Assembly (NCBI GenBank): GCA_937124495.1
Contig: CAKZKZ010000708.1
Span: forward strand, 1-5,138
DNA from: an uncultured Dokdonia sp.
Lineage (GTDB): Bacteria > Bacteroidota > Bacteroidia > Flavobacteriales > Flavobacteriaceae
DNA: 5,138 bases
Direction: 5' to 3'
Of the stretch, positions 1 through 5,138 are shown one piece after another. Both the position numbers and the translations under genes were made by a program. Positions within the stretch are counted from its first letter, which is position 1. Every line of letters begins with the position of its first letter. The notes under the pieces were generated by a model. That model was not told where the DNA came from. It searched no databases and saw only the letters and a program-made list of their open reading frames with translations.

Positions 1-519
1 GTGGAAACCGCTGAAGAATATATAAGGCGTTTTGATGACCAAGATTCTTCTGTTTGGAACATGATTTTCTGCGGTAATTCAGAGCTAGGCAGAGATGCTA
101 TGGCTAGAAATGGTTTAAAAAAAGCAATAGAAATATCACCTGATGAACCTTCATATATTTATAATTTTTCACTAATACTAGAGCGAGAATCAAGCATTAA
201 TGCATTAGAGTTTTTAGAGGACCAAGTTGAAGAGGTTAAAAGTGATCCGACGGTAATGCTAAAGATATTTTTACTTAAATATGACGTAAATAAAATTTCT
301 AGCACCTTGAGAGAACACAGTAAAACTGAAGCAAAAAACATAGTAGAAGAATACAAATCAACGCCATACATATTTTCTTCATTTGATAAACAATGCCTAT
401 TACCCAAAGTATTTAAAATTGCAGGGGAAGCCTTTTCTTATGTCACACCTAGCTCTACCGTACATAAAGAAGATGAAAGTAGTTATTTGCATGTAAAAGT
501 CGAAGAGATGGAGGAGTAA
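1..519 (+). CDS. TPR-repeat protein, 3' part (5' end outside window)
   Basis: The frame is open from the first base. It begins with GTG, but no ribosome binding site can be seen, so this is most likely the C-terminal 172 residues of a longer protein. Residues about 16-49 fit the tetratricopeptide repeat pattern: W19, A35, L39, A42 and P47 fall at the consensus spacing (W4, A20, F24, A27, P32). Residues 50-75 look like a second, weaker repeat. The rest is helical and charged, with an acidic tail ending in EEMEE. TPR units form protein-binding scaffolds, so the likely role is partner recognition, perhaps of the downstream helicase or the 595-aa protein; that is inference. No catalytic domain is visible in this part; one could lie upstream. 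The stop codon is two bases before the helicase start, and the helicase ribosome binding site lies inside this gene, so the two are co-transcribed. Confidence 0.75.
   Translation: METAEEYIRRFDDQDSSVWNMIFCGNSELGRDAMARNGLKKAIEISPDEPSYIYNFSLILERESSINALEFLEDQVEEVKSDPTVMLKIFLLKYDVNKISSTLREHSKTEAKNIVEEYKSTPYIFSSFDKQCLLPKVFKIAGEAFSYVTPSSTVHKEDESSYLHVKVEEMEE
510..516 (+). promoter_or_regulatory. Strong ribosome binding site for the helicase gene
   Basis: GGAGGAG lies in the last codons of the TPR gene, five bases before the ATG at 522. It is a near-perfect Shine-Dalgarno sequence, fixes the helicase start, and makes translational coupling with the upstream gene likely. Confidence 0.75.
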
Positions 520-521
520 TT

Positions 522-1637
522 ATGTTTTTAGTACCTTATAACAAGTTATCAGACGACCAGAAGTTGATTATTCGTAAAGTATCTCGTGAAGATAAAAATT
601 TATTCGTTGAAGGGCCTCCAGGTTCAGGTAAAACGTTGATCAGTTTATATACCTTAAAGGATATGGTGAGAAGCCAAGCGATCAAACCGTTGTTACTGAT
701 CTATAACCATAGTTTATACGGATACCTCAGTAGTGCTTTAGAAGAAATGGATTTAACCGATAATATTATTATTGCAACTAAAGACATGTATTTTTGGCAA
801 CTAGCAAAAGTAAATAATATTGTTTCTACAGGTAATAATTATGAAGAAAAATATACAAATATTTTGAAATCATTGTTAGCCATAGATTTCAAAGAGATTT
901 TTGATATTACAGTTGTTGATGAAGTACAAGATCTGAGAAAAGATGAGTGGAAACTCGTTAAAAAGATAAGCAAGAGAATTACGTCATTAGGAGACTTTAA
1001 TCAAGGTATTTATAAAACAGATCTAACTAAACCTTTGGTGGTACAAGGAGGGGTGACTGAAGAGTTAACAGATATTTTTAGATTCCATAAAAATATTGCA
1101 AAAACGGCTCAGCTCTTCTCAAAAAGTAAAGAAACACTTGAAGATAAGGTGAGTAGAATTGAGCAGAATGACGTTCAATTACTAGATATAGATAGTAAAG
1201 ATGAAGTTAAAACAATTGCAGATATTATTACTTCATTAAAGCATCAACATGGGCGAGTAGGTGTTATATCCCATAACCATGAACATTTACAGAATCTACA
1301 AGACGAGCTTAAAAGTTTAAATATTGAGTCTGCATATTTTAAAAATAATAAAGATTTAAGAAGATATAATTTTAGCACTGAGTTGCCTTTGTTAGTTACC
1401 AGCCATAGTGCTAAGGGGTTGGAGTTTGAACATGTTATTTTGTTTGGGTTTAATGAAGGTGACAGAAACATAAAAGCGCTCAGAAAACAGGGAGTATTAG
1501 AAGATATTATTTATGTTTCGTTAACTAGAACGAATACTAATTTATATATTATTCGCAACTCAAAAACTATTAATGAATTACAAAAGATAGATGTTGAGAC
1601 AAGTGATAATGATTTTACTATAGATGATATATTTTAA
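522..1637 (+). CDS. Minimal superfamily 1 (UvrD/Rep-like) helicase or ATPase
   Basis: This 371-aa protein carries the SF1 motif series in order: a Q-motif-like region (LSDDQK, residues 9-14), Walker A GPPGSGKT (31-38), Walker B VVDEVQDL (131-138), motif III GDFNQGIY (157-164), an arginine region like motif IV (FRFHKNI, 186-192), motif V TSHSAKGLEF (293-302) and motif VI YVSLTRT (331-337). All key ATPase residues look intact, so the product should hydrolyse ATP and probably move on or unwind DNA or RNA. UvrD and Rep are about 700 residues; here the space for the 1B and 2B accessory domains is nearly gone, leaving little more than the two RecA-like domains. No nuclease domain follows; the C-terminus is a short acidic tail. 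It sits between the TPR gene (2-base gap) and the 595-aa gene, whose ribosome binding site overlaps this stop. Cytosolic; the substrate is unknown. Confidence 0.92.
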   Translation: MFLVPYNKLSDDQKLIIRKVSREDKNLFVEGPPGSGKTLISLYTLKDMVRSQAIKPLLLIYNHSLYGYLSSALEEMDLTDNIIIATKDMYFWQLAKVNNIVSTGNNYEEKYTNILKSLLAIDFKEIFDITVVDEVQDLRKDEWKLVKKISKRITSLGDFNQGIYKTDLTKPLVVQGGVTEELTDIFRFHKNIAKTAQLFSKSKETLEDKVSRIEQNDVQLLDIDSKDEVKTIADIITSLKHQHGRVGVISHNHEHLQNLQDELKSLNIESAYFKNNKDLRRYNFSTELPLLVTSHSAKGLEFEHVILFGFNEGDRNIKALRKQGVLEDIIYVSLTRTNTNLYIIRNSKTINELQKIDVETSDNDFTIDDIF

Positions 1638-1641
1638 GGAG
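1636..1641 (+). promoter_or_regulatory. Ribosome binding site deciding the start of the 595-aa gene
   Basis: AAGGAG overlaps the helicase stop codon (1635-1637). It is six bases before the ATG at 1648 and three before the ATG at 1645. The spacing favours 1648 and argues against the in-frame ATG at 1624, which lies upstream of this site. Confidence 0.7.
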
Positions 1642-1647
1642 TTGATG

Positions 1648-3435
1648 ATGACTAAAATTTATTTATCCCTTGATGAAATAGAGTTATTGATTTTTAAAAA
1701 AATGATATGGTTCGCACTTACGCGCTTAAGTATAAAAAGAGCGCAGGGAGTATATAGTGTTGCTTTGATAATAGATGAACAATATCTTCATTTTAACAAT
1801 GATAATGTAATCGTCTTTATGTCTGGCGTTCACAAATTTGAAATTGCTGAAGCAGATAAAAATTTATTTTTAAATCACTACCATTTACCTTTGGGCTTAC
1901 TTTTACTTAAAAAAAGAAAAGTTAGAGATATAGCTCAAAACTCATCAGGAACACAAAGTACAACGCATATAAATAACATAGAGTTAAGCGATGAAGTTAA
2001 TCGTTATACTGCCATAAGACGAGCTTTTGTTAAGTTGTTCCATGTTGCTATAAAGATTCGGGGTAGCAAGTCATGCTTGGCAATAAAGTATATGACTTAT
2101 TTAAACGCTTTTGAAAACTTAACTCAATTTCAACATAAATTAATATTTGCCGTTTTAAACTATAAAAAACTTCCAGAAGAAATTGTATCAATCAAGAATA
2201 AAAGCTTTTCATCAACTTCTTTTTACCAGTGGGTATGGTGGGGGAAATTTCTCGTTGATAACTTATTGAAAGAGGGGCTAAACGAAATGCAATTAACGGA
2301 GCATAAAAGCTGGTTAAAGCATTTTGACCCAGACAGTTTTCAAAGTATTGATTCTGCTGTCTTAAATATTCCATTTAAATTTGAGCAAGATTTTCCAATT
2401 ATTTTGGGCTATTACTTAACGATAAATAACAACCTTGATTTAACAAAAGATAATCATGACTCAACAAAGAGCAAGTTAATGAAATTAAATGAAGAATATG
2501 ACGAGGAAATATTCTTCTGGAAGCAGTTTTTCCAATCGTTATTTGTAGATCAAATTGATTATGTATACCCAATACAAAACATTCAGTATGAATTTTATAA
2601 AATGGAAATGAATGCTTATAAAATTATTCATGAAAAAAGTGATTTAGATGAGCTAGAAGTCTTACATCCGATATCTTTACCTGAAAACTCTTTAGACACT
2701 TTTGTTAAGTCATATCATGCATTAAAAGATGGAGTTGAAGACAATGAAGTCAATATTGCAAGTATGGAGCAAATACATGAGATATTTAATAAGTCGGTAC
2801 TGTTTGGTGATAATAGAAAAAATGTAGGGTTCATTTTTAATCAACCAACATCAAAAACATTTTTAGATAATTACATTCAAATAAATGATGACTCATTCAC
2901 TCTTCATCAGAGTAATCGAGCCGAGCCTGTTGTGTATTATGAAAAGGAGGTGATTTCTTTACCCATAAAAGTTAAAAGGAAACCAATTTCTTCCATTATT
3001 AATAGTGATAAACGAGTTTTATTTGGAGTGATAGCAGAAGGTACCTTTAATGATCTAATAGATATGTATGCGTACATATTAGAAAACTCAGTTAATCATA
3101 ATATTAGTGAGATTTTATTTATTTGGTTAGTAAAAAAAGAAAAATCTGAATTACACAGCGCAGCTTTTGAACAAGAGAAGAATATTTTAAAGAAGAGGCT
3201 TGAAGTTTTATTTAATCAGGAAGTGAAAATTTTCACTAAGAACGTTAATAATCCAAATGACTCAGAGATTATTCGCGTAATTAAACATATCGTTGGTGAA
3301 TATAAATTAAAAGAAATTGAAGTCATTGATAGTGGTTTTGGATTAGAACAGGCTCGTTGGTTGGTTGAATCTACCTATGATCATACGCTAGTAGATGATG
3401 CTATGGATTATTCCGTTTTTTCACTTAGTAGTTAA
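1648..3435 (+). CDS. Uncharacterised 595-aa protein, third gene of helicase operon
   Basis: I do not recognise this family. The open frame extends back to an ATG at 1624, but the Shine-Dalgarno site at 1636-1641 supports ATG 1648 (or 1645). The product is 595 aa, probably cytosolic: I see no signal peptide or clear membrane segment. The N-terminal ~100 residues mix strands and basic helices (a KKRKVRD cluster). The middle is rich in aromatic residues (QWVWWGK; EEIFFWKQFF) and helical. The last ~140 residues alternate hydrophobic strands and helices: RVLFGVI (456-462) followed by a GT pair (465-466), EILFIWL (488-494), EVKIFT (525-530), and EIEVID (556-561) followed by SGFGLEQAR (562-570). This is a Rossmann-type rhythm and could be a CARF-like ligand sensor, which is inference from pattern only. 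The position after a TPR protein and a small helicase suggests a dedicated subunit or effector of the same system. No nuclease motif could be identified with confidence. Confidence 0.88.
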   Translation: MTKIYLSLDEIELLIFKKMIWFALTRLSIKRAQGVYSVALIIDEQYLHFNNDNVIVFMSGVHKFEIAEADKNLFLNHYHLPLGLLLLKKRKVRDIAQNSSGTQSTTHINNIELSDEVNRYTAIRRAFVKLFHVAIKIRGSKSCLAIKYMTYLNAFENLTQFQHKLIFAVLNYKKLPEEIVSIKNKSFSSTSFYQWVWWGKFLVDNLLKEGLNEMQLTEHKSWLKHFDPDSFQSIDSAVLNIPFKFEQDFPIILGYYLTINNNLDLTKDNHDSTKSKLMKLNEEYDEEIFFWKQFFQSLFVDQIDYVYPIQNIQYEFYKMEMNAYKIIHEKSDLDELEVLHPISLPENSLDTFVKSYHALKDGVEDNEVNIASMEQIHEIFNKSVLFGDNRKNVGFIFNQPTSKTFLDNYIQINDDSFTLHQSNRAEPVVYYEKEVISLPIKVKRKPISSIINSDKRVLFGVIAEGTFNDLIDMYAYILENSVNHNISEILFIWLVKKEKSELHSAAFEQEKNILKKRLEVLFNQEVKIFTKNVNNPNDSEIIRVIKHIVGEYKLKEIEVIDSGFGLEQARWLVESTYDHTLVDDAMDYSVFSLSS

Positions 3436-3545
3436 TTTGTTTATTTTCAAAAGATTAAAGTTTTTTATAAATAGACCTAAATTAATTTAAAATAAATTGT
3501 TAATTTCATTCTTAATAGATCGTTTCTCTTTATGAATAAACAAAC
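3436..3545. repeat. 10-bp inverted repeat in the gap after the operon
   Basis: TTTGTTTATT (3436-3445), directly after the stop of the 595-aa gene, is repeated in inverse orientation as AATAAACAAA (3535-3544). The arms are separated by 89 bases of AT-rich DNA. They could mark the edges of a small insertion or bind a regulator, but low-complexity A/T sequence makes chance matches likely. Confidence 0.3.
3444..3471 (+). promoter_or_regulatory. Possible sigma70-type promoter for the 77-aa gene
   Basis: TTTTCA (3444-3449) and TATAAA (3466-3471) are spaced by 16 bases, giving 4/6 and 5/6 matches to the -35 and -10 consensus. Transcription would start about 110 bases before the 77-aa gene. The region is so AT-rich that such matches are expected by chance. 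No convincing Rho-independent terminator for the upstream operon was found in this 154-base gap. Confidence 0.2.
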
Positions 3546-3589
3546 TTAGGTAATAAGACTTAAGTTAAAAAATATAAAGAGAGCCTATT

Positions 3590-3823
3590 ATGTATAACTA
3601 TCAAAATGAAGTTTCAAAGAGTAACGGTTGGATTGCTAAACCATTAGGAAGAACAGGCGATTTAAATAGCTGGGTTGAAAGGATGGAAGCTGCTTGCCCC
3701 AACCCAAGTAAGGGGCAAGTTGTTTGGTTAAATAATGATAAAAACTCTATTGGATATAAAGTGTTAGGTTTCAAAAGAAATGGAGATGTAATCTGGCAAA
3801 GAGGCCAAGTTATTTGGCATTAG
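3590..3823 (+). CDS. Small uncharacterised protein, 77 aa
   Basis: The ATG at 3590 is preceded at six bases by a purine-rich site (AGAGAG, 3578-3583), which supports this start. The product is 77 aa, soluble-looking, with several tryptophans and a net basic C-terminal half. It shows a short echo: KGQVVW (about residues 41-46) and RGQVIW at the C-terminus, and the DNA behind the two copies is also similar (GCAAGTTGTTTGG versus CCAAGTTATTTGG). This suggests beta strands of a small barrel or SH3-like domain, but that is a guess. I do not recognise the family. It stands alone, with gaps of 154 and 87 bases on either side, as is common for cargo genes of integrons or genomic islands. An unusual GC-rich stem lies inside its coding sequence. 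Confidence 0.7.
   Translation: MYNYQNEVSKSNGWIAKPLGRTGDLNSWVERMEAACPNPSKGQVVWLNNDKNSIGYKVLGFKRNGDVIWQRGQVIWH
3693..3719 (+). repeat. GC-rich 8-bp stem-loop inside the 77-aa gene
   Basis: CTTGCCCC (3693-3700) and GGGGCAAG (3712-3719) pair perfectly around an 11-base loop (3701-3711), with a further G-U pair possible at the base. This is the most stable-looking hairpin in the window and the most GC-rich spot in an AT-rich stretch. It is within the reading frame and has no T run after it, so it is not a Rho-independent terminator. It may affect translation or mRNA decay, or be incidental. Confidence 0.5.
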
Positions 3824-3835
3824 AGATTTGTAATG

Positions 3836-3861
3836 GCCTAACAAAACAAAGTTTTATAGGC
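3836..3861 (+). repeat. Small hairpin with an integron-like GCCTAAC heptamer
   Basis: GCCTA (3836-3840) pairs with TAGGC (3857-3861), and AAAAC (3843-3847) with GTTTT (3851-3855). The loop is AAA, with a small internal bulge. The left arm reads GCCTAAC, which fits the RYYYAAC end box of integron attC sites and lies just after the stop of a small orphan gene, where an attC would be. The matching GTTRRRY box is not found in the following 150 bases and the element is far shorter than an attC, so this is at best a remnant. It is not followed by a T tract that would make it a clear terminator. Confidence 0.3.
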
Positions 3862-3922
3862 GCAATGAATTTTTTGTTACTAAAACTAATGAAAGTTTAT
3901 CAATGTAAAAGTGAAAAGTGAA

Positions 3923-4246
3923 ATGACTAATAACGAAAAAACTGAAGCTACTGTTAATTATATTAACAAAAACATTAATGCCTATTCTAATGAATGTGAA
4001 TGGTGGAAAATAATATATTCATTGGATGGTTGGGCTGAATTTTATGCAACAGAAGCATTCGACTGCGAAGTATCTGACTATGCCCCAATTCTGAGTGCCC
4101 AATTGGAAAGGGTTAAGGAATATGTTGATAGAGGAAATAAGGTTTTTGAAGCTGATATTGATAATTTAATTAAAAATTTTGGTCTTAATCTCCACGAGTC
4201 TAAATTACATTTAAAACTTGAACCATATTTAGATATACACAATTAA
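3923..4246 (+). CDS. Small uncharacterised acidic protein, about 107 aa
   Basis: The frame is open from 3893. Two starts are possible: GTG at 3911 (111 aa) and ATG at 3923 (107 aa). Neither has a clear Shine-Dalgarno site; I chose the ATG because it is the commoner start codon and has a purine-rich leader. The protein is acidic, with a central aromatic patch (CEWWKIIYSLDGWAEFY) and a helical second half, and no signal peptide or membrane segment. I do not recognise the family and see no catalytic motif. It lies 87 bases after the 77-aa gene and 156 bases before the reverse transcriptase, so it is not tightly coupled to either. It could be an accessory to the RT gene or unrelated island cargo. 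Confidence 0.62.
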   Translation: MTNNEKTEATVNYINKNINAYSNECEWWKIIYSLDGWAEFYATEAFDCEVSDYAPILSAQLERVKEYVDRGNKVFEADIDNLIKNFGLNLHESKLHLKLEPYLDIHN

Positions 4247-4402
4247 AGACGCCGCCATTACTAATCATCTCAATCATGAGGCACAAATTAATTTAGCAAT
4301 ATTAAAACCAGGGATATAGGGTTTCAATAAGAGTTTTTTATCTTAACGGTATTACCTTATTTTTTATATTAATTTTTATCAGGATAACGGGTATATATAA
4401 CA
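4247..4402 (+). other. Leader region of the reverse transcriptase gene, no gene seen
   Basis: These 156 AT-rich bases separate the 107-aa gene from the RT. They contain short self-complementary pieces: CTCA/TGAG (4269-4280), the palindrome AAATTAATTT (4286-4295), and AAACC/GGTTT (4305-4324, 10-base loop). Several defence-associated RTs and all retrons are encoded with a noncoding RNA next to the RT gene, so this is the natural place to look for one. No strong conserved fold can be recognised by eye. Confidence 0.3.
4343..4370 (+). promoter_or_regulatory. Possible promoter for the reverse transcriptase
   Basis: TTAACG (4343-4348) and TATATT (4365-4370) are spaced by 16 bases and lie about 32 bases before the RT start codon. 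The matches are moderate and the region is AT-rich, so the call is weak. The nearest Shine-Dalgarno-like site, AGGATA (4381-4386), is 16 bases from the ATG, unusually far, so translation initiation looks weak. Confidence 0.25.
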
Positions 4403-5101
4403 ATGGATGATTTAGGAAATTTCTTCTTATATAGCTTTACCCCAAAAAGCTTACAGAACACTTTCAACAAAAAGATAAAAAACAAAGCAGGTAAAGGGAT
4501 TGATGGGGTCGGTAGTATTCAAATTGAAAAAGACTTAGAGTTAATAACGTCAAGAATATCTAATAAGGTTATAAATTCCAAGTATCGTTTTAGCCCCTAC
4601 TTAGAAATAGCAAAATGTAAAGGACGTGGTAAAGCGCCTAGAATAGTATCCAAACCAACTTTAAGAGATAAATTAACCCTATCTGCGTTGAAGGATATTC
4701 TTCACTATCAATATGAAGCCTGCATACAAAATCAACTTCCCTGTATTTATATAAAAGAAATTAAAAAATTATTCGATGAACATAAAAAGGAAGAAATATC
4801 TTTTTTAAAAATTGATATAACAACTTTCTACGATAGCTTAAATCACAATGTTTTATTGGATGAGTGCTTAAGTGATATAAATAATGATCACCTGCTAACA
4901 CTGATTAGACGAGCAATAAAAAACAAAACTGTTCCTAAAAATTATAAAAAAGCAAATGCGTCAAATTACCATAATAAATCTGGTGTACCGCAAGGGTTAT
5001 CTATATCTAACGTGTTAGCAGGAATTTACATGAAGGCTTTTGATGCCGAGTTTGAAGTAGTTGCGTATTCTCATGCATCGCGATCACCTAATACTATCTA
5101 A
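4403..5101 (+). pseudogene. Reverse transcriptase, truncated by an insertion before the YxDD motif
   Basis: The first ~218 residues are a bacterial reverse transcriptase (RVT_1 type). An RT0-like KGIDGVG is at 31-37, RT1/RT2 span about 65-100 with KAPRIVSKPTLRDK (77-90), motif A is FLKIDITTFYDSL (134-146, with D138 a metal ligand), and motif B is GVPQGLSISNVLAG (194-207). In intact relatives a short helix (here MKAFDAEFE, 210-218) is followed by the YxDD catalytic motif, the thumb and any C-terminal domain. Here the sequence instead runs into unrelated residues (VVAYSHASRSPNTI) and a stop at 5099-5101 within a mobile-element end. Without the YxDD aspartates the product cannot polymerise DNA. 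The FYDSL..H and GVPQGLSISN signatures resemble unknown-group/defence RTs more than group II intron maturases, and I see no flanking intron domains, but the class is inference. The remainder of the gene may lie beyond the inserted element. Confidence 0.85.
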
Positions 5102-5138
5102 GCCGATCACCTAATACCATCCATCAAGATCACTCAAT
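5062..5138. mobile_element. Terminal end of an insertion sequence, probably IS21 family (partial)
   Basis: Reverse transcriptase homology is lost at about 5055-5062, and the following DNA begins with TG at 5062, a usual first dinucleotide of IS21-type ends. It carries GATCAC boxes at 5082, 5105 and 5128, exactly 23 bp apart. Two of them sit in an 18-base unit that differs at a single base (5081-5098 and 5104-5121). IS21-family elements are known for repeated transposase-binding sites within their ends. The istA/istB genes that would confirm this are not in the window, so the family call is inference, as is the exact boundary. Confidence 0.6.
5081..5133. repeat. Three GATCAC repeats with a 23-bp period
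   Basis: Unit 1 (5081-5098) and unit 2 (5104-5121) share CGATCACCTAATAC and differ at one base of 18. Unit 3 (from 5128) keeps GATCAC and then diverges. The 23-bp period places the boxes on about the same face of the helix (slightly over two turns), as expected for cooperative transposase binding. Confidence 0.8.

Noticed and set aside
159..407. Open frame on the - strand inside the TPR gene (82 aa)
   Set aside because: It lies fully opposite a better-supported frame, is low in complexity and has no ribosome binding site or recognisable domain.
1244..1471. Open frame on the - strand inside the helicase gene (75 aa)
   Set aside because: It runs opposite conserved helicase motif V, so it is a shadow of the real gene.
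1624..1647. ATG at 1624 as start of the 595-aa gene
   Set aside because: The strong AAGGAG at 1636-1641 lies downstream of it and is correctly spaced for ATG 1648; nothing resembling a ribosome binding site serves 1624.
2192..2374. Open frame on the - strand inside the 595-aa gene (60 aa)
   Set aside because: It is short, lies opposite the long coding frame and has no supporting signals.
3436..3480. Rho-independent terminator after the operon
   Set aside because: T runs are present, but no stable GC-containing stem precedes them.
3836..3990. A complete integron attC site
   Set aside because: Only the RYYYAAC-type box is present; no GTTRRRY partner or L boxes follow within about 150 bases.
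4247..5061. Retron (msr/msd plus RT)
   Set aside because: The expected long inverted repeats and msr/msd stem structure are not seen in the 156-base leader, and the RT resembles the group II-like/unknown-group style; the retron-typical VTG region is beyond the truncation and cannot be checked.
5081..5138. Start of a CRISPR array
   Set aside because: The units are only about 18 bases and the intervening DNA is 5-6 bases, far too short for spacers; the array sits at a homology break in a gene, as a transposon end would.

Overview
The window is AT-rich throughout (roughly one third G+C by eye) and its genes all read on the + strand. It holds accessory DNA: no housekeeping gene, rRNA or tRNA is visible. 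Strong Shine-Dalgarno sites and the style of the mobile-element end at the right edge suggest a low-GC Gammaproteobacterium, possibly marine (Vibrionales/Alteromonadales), but this is only an impression; nothing here identifies a species.

Region 1 (1-3435) is a tight three-gene operon. It starts with the 3' part of a TPR-type gene open to the left edge, followed two bases later by a minimal superfamily 1 (UvrD/Rep-like) helicase with all its ATPase motifs. It ends with an unrecognised 595-aa protein whose last ~140 residues alternate strands and helices like a Rossmann or CARF-type fold. Each downstream gene has its ribosome binding site inside or on the stop of the gene before it, so the three products are probably made together. 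The combination looks like a defence or mobile-element cassette, but I cannot match it to a named system.

Region 2 (3436-4402) is a sparse stretch with two small orphan genes (77 aa and about 107 aa) separated by AT-rich gaps of 154, 87 and 156 bases. It contains a GC-rich 8-bp stem inside the 77-aa gene, a small hairpin after it that carries an integron-like GCCTAAC heptamer, and a 10-bp inverted repeat in the first gap.

Region 3 (4403-5138) carries the 5' part of a bacterial reverse transcriptase of the group II-like/unknown-group (defence RT) style. The RT motifs run normally through the GVPQGLS motif. The frame then enters unrelated DNA and stops before the catalytic YxDD motif. That DNA, from about 5062 to the right edge, has three GATCAC boxes spaced exactly 23 bp apart, which looks like the terminal repeat array of an IS21-family insertion sequence. 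The simplest reading is an RT gene broken by an insertion whose body lies beyond the window.
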